A DNA stretch of 64,000 nucleotides from Brugia malayi. Lineage: Eukaryota; Nematoda; Chromadorea; Rhabditida; Onchocercidae. A program made the position numbers and the translations under genes. Location: positions 18,782,721 through 18,846,720 of the forward strand of contig NW_025062479.1 in NCBI RefSeq assembly GCF_000002995.4, in the 5' to 3' direction. How positions within the stretch are numbered: position 1 is the stretch's first letter; each line of letters opens with the position of its first letter. Shown in pieces: positions 11,915-23,647 of this stretch. The notes beneath the pieces are model-generated. The model was given only the letters and a program-made list of their open reading frames with translations, ran no database searches and had not been told where the DNA came from.

Positions 11915-14567
11915 TCAAGAAGCGCTTCCTGTATTTGCAACTTTCTGTAGAATATAGCGCGAGATAACGATTCGTTGTATTTGACTTGTACCTTCGTAAA
12001 TTTGGTATATTTTCGCATCGCGCATCAATTTTTCTACTGGATATTCCTTACTGAATCCATTACCTACAAAAAACATTTTTTGTGTCCCTGCAAACACCTT
12101 AATTTTTTTTTTAATTAAAAATAAACTTAATTTCTCGAAACAAACAGGGTAATTATAGGCCGATTTTATAAAAAAAACCTCCAAAAATCTGTACGGCATT
12201 GGTTGCAGCGATGTTAGCAGTATCAGCAGCGAAACATTTAGCTACCGAAGCGTAATAAGAAAAGCATGCTTTATTGCTGACAGCCATCGCGGCGCGATAT
12301 GTAATTAGCCGAGCGAGTTCCAAATTTGCTGCCATGTCTGCCAAAATGAACGATATTCCTTGATTCTAAATAAGAGAGGAAAGTGAGATCTATAACAGCA
12401 AATATATAACATTATACAACTAGACTTCTGAGAGATTCTGCTCATCAACACTCTTCCTATGTTTGCAACACTAGTTTAATCCTTTGATTACAGCTATAAC
12501 TGCACTACCACTAATGTTTAGAAACTTTTGAACAATGAGTCATGACGAATACCATAGCAATTGGCACTCCGAATGCTTTTCTTTCTAATGCATACTTGCA
12601 TGCTTCATCGAGAGCACGCCAAGAAAGTCCAACTGCTGCAGCTGCAACAGCAGGACGGGTCATATCAAATGCCTCCATTGCTACTTTAAAACCTGCACCA
12701 GGTGTACCGAGAATATTCTGAAAAAAATCTTATGTAATCACCACAATCGTAGTCAAGTGAAAATCTTAGATTCTGGAGCACAAACAATCAGCAGCAATGT
12801 TTTTGGAAGCTACAGCTTTCATTTCATTTATTTTTACCTCCATCGGGACTACAACATCCTCGAATGTTATTGTTCGTGTATCCGAACATCGTTGCCCCAT
12901 ATTTTGCTCCTGGAATGGTTGACGCTTATTTTTTTGAGCAAATTGATTAAGTTACCACTATTCGCTTCTTCTGCAGATTGTGCTTTCACCTTTTTTCTTT
13001 TACCCCTTTTTTTTGTAATTTTACACTAATTTTACCTTTCTTCCCCTACTAATTCCTTCCGTATCTCCATCAACAATAAAGGCGGTGAATGCTTTTCCTG
13101 GTTGTACTTTTGGATTTGGATCCGTCCTTGCCAGTACGAAAAACCATTTAGCTGGTCCACCACCAGTTATCCAAGCTTTAGTACCATTCAATACATACGA
13201 GTCCCCTAAAAATTCGATCCATTGCTCTTTTCTGTGAATTTTCCGAGTAATTCAATGGTTTCTGAATTTAACATTTTAAATCAATTCATTTTGATTTCTT
13301 GTAAGTATTTGATTTTCCACATCAATCTAAACAACTGTTTTTTACAATTAACAGTGTACCTTTTTTTTCTGCCTTCATTTTAATACCTGAAACATCGGAG
13401 CCTGCTGTCGGTTCTGTCACACAGTAAGCCTAAAAAACTTGATGAACAAAGATGATAAAGCACGGAATGCTAATTTGCATTACTGCAATTTCACTAGCAA
13501 TATAATTTTGCTTTTTCTTAAAAATCTCAATATTATTTGAGTAATCTAAGAAGTTTATAAATTTTGACTCTTACTAAGGGAATCAGCTATCGTTTTTTAT
13601 GGCATGTTGTCAAAAAAGTATCTGAACTGAAATTTCCAAAAATTTAAATAATTATGTTGAGTAAATTGTTCTTTCTATTTTCTTATTGTCTTTCTCCTTC
13701 TTTGAAGACTTACTGCAATAATAGGTTCGGCAGCAAGCATTCCTAAATATTTTTTTTTTTGTTCTTCGTTTCCGGCTATGATAAAAGGAGCAACAGCTAA
13801 CGATGGTCCCATGATACAAAGCTGAATAGCAGAACAACCGTAAGCCAATGCTTCAACTATTAGAGTGGTTTCCAAACATGTTAATTCTAGTCCACCTAAA
13901 AAATAAAATATTTTATTTTATTATTATATTTATTGTTTATATCAATGACAGAAACAATTATTTCCTTACCATACTTTTTAGGGATTTGTGGATTCATGAG
14001 ACCTATTCGGTGTGCTTCCTTTACAATATCCCATGGAAACTAAAAGATGGACAAATGAATTTCATTCCAGTGAAAGTTTTAATATGTAAAAAAAAAATGA
14101 AATGTACCATCTGCTGCATTGAGCTATGGCAAAGACTATTGTATTTTTTTTTTTTTTTTTTTTTGAGATCACTGTTTAAAAGTGTTCCATTTCGATGTTT
14201 CTGTGAACAAATTTAGTGCTGAAATTTTTGAAATTAATTGTTTACTTCGCCAGTATTGTCGTAATGAGCTGCCACAGGCATGATTTTTTCCTTTGCAAAT
14301 TTCATTGCAATATCGCGATATTTACGCTGTGTATCGGAGAGCCCTAAAAAAATAAACAATAGATAAGCCTATTGATTATCTGTTCGAAGTATTAGAAGTA
14401 ACAAAGATATTAAGAGGTACATTGAAGGTTAACGGCGATTTTAAGATAATTAATCAATTAATTCATTGTAAATAAATCATGAAGATTAGACCAAATGAAA
14501 CGAATCGATTTTGAAACTGAATACTGCAGCACTGTAGTTTTTGTAGCATATATCTCGAAAACATCAT
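11915..14567 (-). CDS. Medium-chain acyl-CoA dehydrogenase, paralogue A
   Basis: Ten exons: 14492-14567, 14246-14343, 13970-14039, 13714-13895, 13360-13429, 13036-13205, 12838-12909, 12553-12717, 12179-12365 and 11915-12063. All phases agree and give 412 residues (human ACADM 421). It is a mitochondrial FAD enzyme for the first step of beta-oxidation, passing electrons to ETF. Seen: an arginine/aromatic-rich presequence ([11 protein letters not shown]), the flavin-binding block [37 protein letters not shown], the FAD-contact region [11 protein letters not shown], and [13 protein letters not shown] holding the catalytic Glu of the YEGT motif. The exon 1 donor (TTTG/GTCTAA) is unusual, so the presequence is the least certain part. 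It lies about 680 bp downstream of paralogue B on the same strand. C. elegans also has several MCAD-like acdh genes. Confidence 0.92.
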
Positions 14568-15243
14568 AAAGTCTCTAAAAACAAATGCTTTTCTTAAAAA
14601 GTCTCTGTGGGGAGAAAATTTAGTATGATATTTATTTTAATGAAACTAATTTGATTAGAATTCTGTTTCTTCATATGAAATTATGAAACCAAAACGGAAA
14701 TTTCCCAAATCAAAATTCAAAGACTTTAGAAATAAGTTTAGAATATACTTTCGCGATATGACATGTTTGAAAATGACGAAAATGATACTGATAATGAAAG
14801 GTTAAAAAGTATTTAACAGCTTAAATCAATTATATGAATGAGAGGTTTGATCGTTAGAAATACTTTACCAAACATTTGATCATCACATTATTCAAATATT
14901 TTATAGCATTTACTTATTTTTTCATCATGAGTGAAAAGTTATATATAACACATTTAATAATATAAGCTACTGTTAGCATTTGTGGAATTGATGAAAAGAA
15001 TTACAGAAAAGTGAACTTTTGAGCTCAAAGTGATAACTCTTCACAGGATTGATCATAAATGATAAACTTCTCAAAAATTAGTTTTAATTCAAGAATTTAT
15101 TAATTTGCACAAATGCACAAATTTTCTCTCAATAAAGCTTTGTATGGCTGCACTTTAAGAATTATCGTACTTAAAGTCTTAGCTCCCAAATTATACTTAT
15201 AATAAAAACTTTCACGTCAATCAAGCTCTATTTCTTTCCATCA
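14568..15243. other. Intergenic spacer between acyl-CoA dehydrogenase paralogues
   Basis: About 675 bp of AT-rich sequence between the paralogue B stop and the paralogue A start. No further exon recognised. The spacing would permit an operon, but no SL2-type signal is asserted. Confidence 0.5.
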
Positions 15244-18222
15244 TTAAAGCATGCTTGTGATTCCGGTTTTTTGAATTTGCGCAGTTAACTTGCGGTCGAT
15301 AATAATCCTTTGGATCTGGTTGGTGCCTTCATAAATTTGTAATATTTTTGCATCACGCATTAGCTTTTCCACCGGATATTCTATATTGAATCCATTCCCT
15401 ACAATAATTAAATGATGTAAAGAACATTATGCTATAAATGTAGACTTGACAGAAGGGAAAGCTGCTAAGAATTTTGCATTTAAATTGGCAGTTATGACAA
15501 CAATTTGTAAATATGCCATCAAGTTTAAAACAAAAATAATTCTTGCCGCCAAAGATCTGAACAGCGTTAGATGCAGCAATGTTGGCAGTATCTGCAGCGA
15601 AGCATTTAGCAATGGACGAATAATATGAGGCAGGTGAGCTTTGTGCTAGTGCCACTTCCCATGCACCTCGATAAGTTATCAGCCGTGAAAGTTCCACATT
15701 TATAGCCATATCAGCCAACATAAATGATATTCCCTAATATTACTGAACTTAATAAGTTACATGTAATAAATGATGTACATAGAAAGATGGCATTATTAAT
15801 TGGCCTCAAGAGTAGTGCCGAAGTGATCATAGTAATGTAAAATTAAAAGAGGTTTATGATTTTCTAAGAAATTTGTCTATAGGAAAGTATTAATGAGACA
15901 AAAAAGAAGCAAGCTCTAAATCATTGTTTTCGTGTTAGTAACTTTACCTGGTTGTTAGCGATTTGAGTACCAAATGTTTTTCTTTCTAATGCATATTTGC
16001 AAGCTTCATCCAGGCAACGAGCCGCTAATCCCGTTGCTATCGCTGCCACCAGTGGTCTGAAGTACCCTTCTTTTTACTTTTCATTTAATTCTTCTAGATT
16101 TCGTAAAAATATTTTCAAAGCGAAGTTATTAATATAACAGTTGCCTACCTGGTAGTATCAAAAGTCTTCATAGCAATCTTGAAGCCCTCGCCAGGACCAC
16201 CAATCATTTGTGATTTCGGTACTTGAACATCTTCAAATGTTATTGCTCGTGTATCTGACGCACGTTGACCCATATTTATTTCCTGGAATCAGGAAATAAT
16301 CCTTTTCATTCTCACACAATTTCATTATTATCTCTTTAATTGCATCCATTAATGTGCTAAAATAGCTACAAAATTCATAACTCCAGTCCATCAAGATTTG
16401 TAAGTAAAGTCAGTTAAATTCAAGCTGTCAGACCAAGAAAGGCTTATCAAAACTAACTTTTTTTCCAATACTGATGCCCGGTGTATCAGCATCAACTACA
16501 AATGCCGTAAAGGCTTTGCTAACAGGTATTTTTGGATCATTATCGTTTCGTGTAAGTACGAAAAACCAGTTTGCAACACCACCATTGGTAATCCACATCT
16601 TGGACCCGTTAATGACGTATTTATCATCTTTCTTCTTACAACAAGTCTGTGTAGCCCCAACATCTGAACCAGCGCATGACTCTGTGACTGCATATGACTG
16701 TAATGTCCTATAGTTAAAAGTCCCAAATTAGAAAAAAAAAAAATGCTGGATAAGTTTGCATACACTTTAAGCAAAATAAATCAAAAATTAATGCGATGTG
16801 CAGACAGCAATAAATTATCAATCCATCTTTAATTTCGTGTTTTTGTCATCTTTTATGAATAAAGTTAATGGGACCAAAGTGAAATGAGGTCTGAAAATCA
16901 AACAGGAGGTCCTCTGATGAGACTACTAAAAGTGTATGCAAAACAAAGTGTTTGCATCAATCTGCAATAAAATCTGAACATTTAAATTTAAAAAAAAAAG
17001 GAAAAATCAGCACTAAAAAAATGCTTACAGCCATCAAAGGCTCTTCGACCATTCGCCCTAGATATTTTTTTTTAATTGCACTACTAGCAGCTAAAATCAG
17101 TGGTGTTTCAGCAAGGATATTCGCTAACATAGCTGTGGTTATTCCCGTACAACCATATCCAAATCTTTCATGAATTAGAACATTTGTGACCATATCCAAT
17201 CCCAGGCCACCTGTAATGACTTTCGAAAATGAGCTCATATTTTAAAACTCAATGTTGTTGCAACTGCTGTCGTGAAACCTCAAACTTGGGTAATTAAACC
17301 TTTATTTAACATGAAGCAAATAATAGCGCTTTATACATATCGTACGGATGCTACATCGATTAACAAACGCGTAACGAAAGATATAATTATAAAACATTAA
17401 AATGATATCAAAACCACCCCAAAATGCAGAATGAATATGGAGGACGATGGTTTATATACAGAACTGAGCTGACCAGATATCCGGCAGAGGATATTTAACT
17501 GATGTGAAACAAAGACTGCTAATAAAGGGTTTTGCTAACAAAGGGTTTTTGTTGTGTGAGGAAAAGGAATCAGATAAGAGGAATTTGTTAGTTTTGGATA
17601 TAATAATTTAAATATTTCGTCTTTCACGACAACTGCTAAAGGTAACATATTATCGTAAATTCGGTTAATTAAAACATCTAAAGGCACTTTCTTTGGCAAC
17701 ATTCTGAATCAGTTGAATAAATCAAACAACTTTACAACTAAAGTAGCTAAATAAGTAAGCAATATAATTATCGATTAGATTATTTATTAATAGAAAATAG
17801 AATAAAATACTATTAGATTAGTTAATAGAATAAAACGAATGAAAACTGAAAAAATACCGCAACTTCTAGGAATTGTTGTGTTCATGAACCCATTAGCATG
17901 AGCTTTTTTAAGCACATCCCATGGAAATTCACCGTTTTTATCGTATTTAGCTGCTACTGGCATCACTTCATCAGCTACAAATTTACGTGCAGCTTTAGTT
18001 AGTTGCTGCTGGCTATCCGTAAAGTCTGGAAAATTGAAACTTATTAAGTAAACCGTAAGTATTCTTCAAATCATTCATAATTATTGATCAGTTCTTTTAA
18101 AAAAGAAAAACGAGCTCCTCTTTAAATTATTACTAACCAAAACCGAAATTAACGGAAGTAGAGTACTGGAGGCGAAACAATTTTAATAGAAAACTACAGG
18201 TTGAAGTACTGCTTGCAATCAT
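15244..18222 (-). CDS. Medium-chain acyl-CoA dehydrogenase, paralogue B
   Basis: Eight exons: 18138-18222, 17858-18025, 17029-17210, 16458-16697, 16149-16282, 15948-16056, 15547-15733 and 15244-15398, giving 419 residues with consistent phases. The presequence ([18 protein letters not shown]) looks mitochondrial. Family blocks seen: [69 protein letters not shown], and [13 protein letters not shown] with the catalytic Glu. The usual Gly-Asn in the loop before KKKYLGR is changed to AASSA, and the C-terminus (GITSML) differs from paralogue A. Some exons are split in A but continuous here, and the intron within TT(R)PLV is absent from A. The intron at FGG/NGF needs a GC donor (GGCG/GCAAGA), the only join that keeps the invariant GGNGF. 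Both copies look functional. Confidence 0.92.
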
Positions 18223-19255
18223 TTTTTAAATCTGAAAAAAAAAAGTTGCTGATAAACCAGTCAACATCTTCACAAAATTTAAGGTCCAGTTTTTCACTTT
18301 AGATTTTGCTACTAATATACCTTTATCCTTTACTACACGAAAGTTACTAAATCCAAACATTTGATTAAGCACCATTAGTTTTTATTAGTTTATCAGTTTT
18401 CAGGTAAGTTTTTGTACTTCAAAAAAAACAAACTATAGAATTGTTTGTATTCAATACTTTATAAGACTGTTTTACTAAACTATATTTTCTATACATAACA
18501 TCAGGCGCTAATTCGTATTTTTAATAAGAGGATTAAATCAAACATAAAGACGTTGTTAAAGAACAATAATGCATGGCGTCTGTTCAGAACCGGATCAATT
18601 GTATCACAAATAATCATAGCCGACGATATAATATGAAACATTTGTAACAGAAAGTCAGTAAATTTTATTGAATTATTAGTTTCCTTATTAATACAAATCT
18701 TAAATATCACTGGAGACAAAAATTTGAGCAATTTCAGCTAAAAAACTGGGAAAAGAAAACAAATAAGGAAAGATTTTCAAAACATGGCAAATTTAAGAGA
18801 TGTTGTTTTTCGAAAAAAACCTTCACCAAACATTAAACTGAATATGGCGTCGACATTAAAAAAGGCAAAATGATAAACTGTGGACTTTAGACTTTATCAT
18901 TGTGTTTGCTGTGAACTATGTTATGGTAGTGATGTTCTAATTTCTTAAATTGAAGTAATTTTTTTTTGGAAACAAGAACTTTTATGTTGCATCGTATACT
19001 GTTTAAGACCGAAAGAAGAACTAATCAAAAAATGAGAAAAAAATCAAAAAGATGGAACGGATTCACAATTTTTAAAAATTAAAACACAAACTAAAGATTG
19101 AATTTAAGCCAAGAGTGAATATGTTGATCCAAATGTAGATTTCTTCAGCTCACTGAACACTTTTTATTGAGATTTCTTGTTAAATATGCTACGATCCGTA
19201 ATATAATCACAAATTTCCAAGTGTCTAAAATATGGTATTAAAACACGGCACTTCA
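18223..19255. other. Intergenic
   Basis: AT-rich. A 76-codon minus-strand open frame (18501-18731) has no splice or family support. Nothing else seen. Confidence 0.45.
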
Positions 19256-19400
19256 CTGAAATAACCTAAATGAGGACATGATAACCAATAGATATAACCT
19301 GAAACGAGGACAGTGGTAATTGATAGACATGAAATGAGGACATGATGACTGACAGACATAACCTGAAATGAGGACATGATAATCGATAAGTATAACATTA
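19256..19400 (+). repeat. Degenerate tandem repeat, about 29-35 bp unit
   Basis: Four imperfect units built on ATAACCTGAAATGAGGACAT followed by GATAACCGATAGAC-like sequence. Units begin near 19260, 19294, 19329 and 19359. The array ends about 130 bp before the Sec12 start codon. Confidence 0.75.
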
Positions 19401-19533
19401 TGCGGTAGTACTGTCGGGACAAATTCAAAATAAAACGTCAGTAAAGGTCCTAAGAAGAAAGCATGACTTCTATATACATCAAAGAGGCTTGTCACAAAGC
19501 CTTTTTCAATTGATACTTGTGAGGGTTAGTTCA

Positions 19534-22500
19534 ATGGGAAACTCGACGTCGAGAAGTGGCGCTCCTGTCATCGCCCGTTGCTCCTCGCCAACTTATTGTG
19601 TCCAGGTTGTTGGTAGCAGACATATTCTCCTTGGTGGCGGAGGAGGAGCGTCCAAAACTGGAGTACCCAACAACATCCAGGTTTGTTCCTTTCTTCATCC
19701 TTTAACTCATCTGCGTACTTATTCATACCTCTGTCAAGTATTTCCGTGAAATGCATCAGATCTGTTTCACAGGTACAACAACTGATGACATCGTGAAACG
19801 AGAAAGATTGATGCACTTCTGTAATAGCTTTTGGCTGTCATCAGTATCATCTATTATTAATTATTGTTATCACTCATAATACTGCTATCATACAGCTTTT
19901 AAATTACCCCTACGCTTATAGCTTTTCTTTTGTCCTCCTTCTTCTGCATTTTATGAGGATGACTGGATATACAGTGGAGAGAAGAGTCCTCAGAAAAATC
20001 CAGAATTTATGTCCTGAAGTTGTACTAATTATAGGTTTAGGTTACGTACAGGTATGTTTCAGTTTGGACAAGGTTAACAAAAAAGGTTTAAAATGAATGA
20101 TGTCGTAACTGATGTTCAACTTCGTCAAGACTTATTTGTTAACAATGGATTTGCGTAAGATTATATTTGGTGGTTTCACACAGCTAAGGATTTTAATTCT
20201 GTAGCATGAATTGTGTTTTTAAAGTCAGAACTGATTATCCGTGAAGTGGGTGACTGTTAAGAAATTAAAGGAATGATGTGGAAGAGCAATGCTTCTTGCA
20301 GACCTTGCTGCTTTCGTTCGATTCAAAGTTATTGGCAGTTGCAGCAGGGAATTCATCACAGACAAATGAACAGTTATCGTTAGTAACGGAGGTTACCAAC
20401 TCATTGGAAACCGATCCTTTTGCAACAATGAATATGGACTGTGTATTATTGGGACCTTCAGAACTGGGTAAATATCTTTTGGCTGCTGGACATGATCAGG
20501 TCAGTACTTTATTCACCATTCGCCACTCCTATATTTTTTTTTAGTAAATTTGCTTTATGAAGAAACAATTACAGAAATATCTGTTACCTCTGTAAAGAAC
20601 AGTGGTAGAAATAGCATCGAATCACTACAGATCGTTAGTATGCACAAAGTTTTTTTTTTTGCTTGTTGCATGCCATCAGTGGTTTGTTATCCATTTTTGG
20701 CTTCCTCTTTATTATCGAGTGCTCTCAATGGCACAGTTATTATCATTTTGTAATTTGAAGGAATTCCCCTCCCTCAAATAATGTGTCTTTTTAATAAGTA
20801 TGTCTAAAATTTTGTCTGACTTCAGTACTGCGATTTGTACGAATCGAAAGGATTTTCTTTATTAAAAGCGAAGGAAAACGAGCAACCGCAACTAGCGTTA
20901 AGTTTTGAGAAAATATCTCGAATTACTTCAGATGAAAAGTCGAATAACGGTTACCAGGTGAAATTTTTCAGTCAGAGAGAACAATAATAAAAATATTTTT
21001 CATCTCATGGGAGAGAACCAATCAAATACATTGCGAAATAAATATATTGACAAGTAAGGATTAAAGGAAAGATTTTTTGCAGAAAACTGTTCGGTTTGAT
21101 CGAAGTGTTGAAGGCCAACCTCAGAGGTTGTATACAGGTGGTGCAGATGGATGTATACGTATCTGGGATGTAGAAACGTTAAGACAAGTAAGTGTTTTCG
21201 TTACTTAAGGCCTTTTTCGTAGGATATTTCAAGTTCTCACTTGTATCTATTAAAATTGTGGATGAGTTGTTTATTTATCTAAGAACATTATACATGGTGG
21301 TTCTTTTGTGTTATAGGGTTGTGCGTTGAAACATACTCCATTGATAAAAATTGAAGCTCATCAAGGGGATGTGGATGATTTGGATATTTCGCCGAGTGGA
21401 AAATTGTGCATCAGTGTGGGGCATGATACATCTGTATATGTTTGGAATGCAGTAAATGGAAGAAAAATTTGTAGCTTACCAATGCCAAATGAAATTGGGG
21501 CTGATTTTAGGGTAAGTGATTGTGGATTCTAGTTGAAATGCTGGTCAGTGACATAAGCTCTGTATATGTATATTATGGAAATTTTGAAAAATATATCCTA
21601 CCAGGCAAATTTTTATATACGACTTCTAAAAATATGAACATCAGATTAAATTGGCGAGCTTTGAAAATATCCGCTACAATCCAAACTGTTTTTAAATTTT
21701 TGAAATGAGTGAACTTTGCCATGCAGGTTCGGTCAGTGCGCTTTACGATTCTTGGCTCTAAGAACACAATATTTTTGGTAACTTACAATCAAATCCGACT
21801 TGCAAAAAAAGCTGTGTCATATGTTGCGCTATGGGCGTTCAATAATGAGCGAGATGTATGCCGGCCAATACTTGTTCGAGAAGCATGTAAAGAGGTTATT
21901 CAATCTTTTATTTGCCTTTGTTTATTATCTAACTTTCATTTTGTTATCAATTCTCTCTTCATCTCGGCATATTTATTTCCCTGTGAAAATAATTGAATTC
22001 CAAAGTTGAATTTTCTTGGAATTCCATTCCCTCATGTACTGCCACCAACTGTTGAAATTCCGAAGTAATGGTGTTTAAACTAAATTGCTGTCGATTTGAA
22101 CGATTAGTGATCATTTGAGAAAATTGGTGTACAAATAATTTGCAATAAAATTGTTATAGACAATATCAGCTCTAGCTGTTAGCGGCTGTGGTAACTTCTT
22201 TGCCGTTGGAACAATGGATGGAAGCGTGGGTATATATGATACACATGAATTGAAACTGCTATATTTTGCCCAGAAAACACACACCATCTTCGTTACAGGT
22301 AAAATCATAATTTCGGTTTTTTTTTATTTCAGTAAATTGCTAAAAGTGATTCTTATGCTCTCGCTTTCACTTTTAGCTACATAAAAATTTTATGTGCTAG
22401 TAAGTCTTTAAAACTTGTAAAATGTATAATGAAGCAAATTTTTACAAATTCACAATAAGTGAGAAGTTGGTAAGAACTACCTTATTTTAATTACGGTAGA

Positions 22501-22886
22501 ACATTATATTTGCTTAATTGTTTTGTAGTGTTTTTGTAGACGTGAACATCTTCCTGAATGATCAGATTCCTTTTTTCCTGCTCTGAACATTTTCAATAAT
22601 TTTTTTTTTTTCAGCTGTTGAATTCCTTCCTCAAAAGACTTACGATTTTGGTCCGCTCAGTGACGAAAATACACGGCAATGTTCTCATTATCCAGGATTG
22701 GCATCCGAATATCGAACAGCTGTAATTTCGCTAAGTGCAGATCAAACAGTTCAGTTTCATGCTGTTCCTTTCTTGAAACAAACTTCATTTACCTCCTTTC
22801 TATGTAAACTATCCTTTTTAGCTTTCTTTTTGTATTATATTGTTTGGTATCTGTGTGACCGGCCGAAAAAGTTGAATTTAAGATAA
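19534..22886 (+). CDS. Sec12/PREB, ER guanine-nucleotide exchange factor for Sar1
   Basis: Eight exons: 19534-19680, 20302-20499, 20826-20957, 21083-21187, 21317-21511, 21727-21894, 22160-22298 and 22615-22886, giving 451 residues (human PREB about 417), with all phases consistent. Sec12 sits in the ER membrane and activates Sar1 to start COPII coat assembly. The glycine-rich N-terminal signature GGGGGASKTGVPNN is diagnostic. WD40 repeats follow, seen as GGADGCIRIWDVET, HQGDVDDLDISPSGKL with VYVWNAVNG, and ALAVSGCGNFFAVGTMDGSVGIYD. The C-terminus has one hydrophobic helix (residues about 423-442, LSFLAFFLYYIVWYL) and a short basic tail, so the WD domain faces the cytosol. The ATG at 19534 is in frame with the signature and gives a short N-terminus. 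Confidence 0.93.
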
Positions 22887-23647
22887 TAAAGATTTATTGG
22901 AAAGAAAGTGTTGAGTGGTAAGTGAAATAGGATCAGATAAAGTAGAAGAAAGAGATAACTTTTAATTTATTATTTGACTGTGTATTGTATCAGCGAAGGT
23001 GTGCATGAATAGCTTATTTTTTTGAAATTGCCACAAATATACCACTAGAAGTGATGCTTATACATCCCTATTCTGTCTTCAGAGTTGCGGATAATTGTCA
23101 TGTTTCTATTTATTCAAAGATTATATTTTCCAGTATTAATTTTTGTCAGACTTTTTCGTTGTCCTGATATTAAAAATAAAGAGTTGCATAGACTTCTCTG
23201 TGTTATTCTGAAATGTCATCTTCATTTGAAGAGTGCGGATATTTTGCGGTCAACATAGTCAGAATTTTGAATTTAATGTTGGTTTTCGTTACTAACTGTG
23301 AATTTAATGTGTGAGTAACAACGAACTAGGGTTAAATTGAACATGGAATGAGTCTGAGTTTTCAAATAAGTTTAGGGCGCAAATTTCACTGAAGGTATTT
23401 CATTTTGCTTGTCTAGACTGATTATGCAAATGGATCTTTTTCACTAATCTTTCTTTTTTCGTTGGTTTCTGCGCTGCGGAAGTGGTGTGCAGTCAGAGTA
23501 TCCAGTATACAAAAGTGACTCGCTTTTTTTTTTTTTTTTTTGAAGTTCCTTATAGTACGCTGCAAATAGTATCTCATGCTTCTTGCAGCAAATATATTTT
23601 TCTTTAATTTTATATTTATTTGCTGCCAGTTAAAAAAACGTCCATAA
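22887..23647. other. Intergenic, Sec12 3' flank and securin-candidate 5' flank
   Basis: A T run at 23524-23540 is the only notable element. No exon supported. Confidence 0.5.

Noticed and set aside
12757..13029. 90-codon plus-strand frame
   Set aside because: It is antisense to an acyl-CoA dehydrogenase exon whose minus-strand reading matches the family.
19225..19495. Overlapping minus-strand frames of 67 and 80 codons
   Set aside because: They run through the tandem repeat and consist of its repeated translation.
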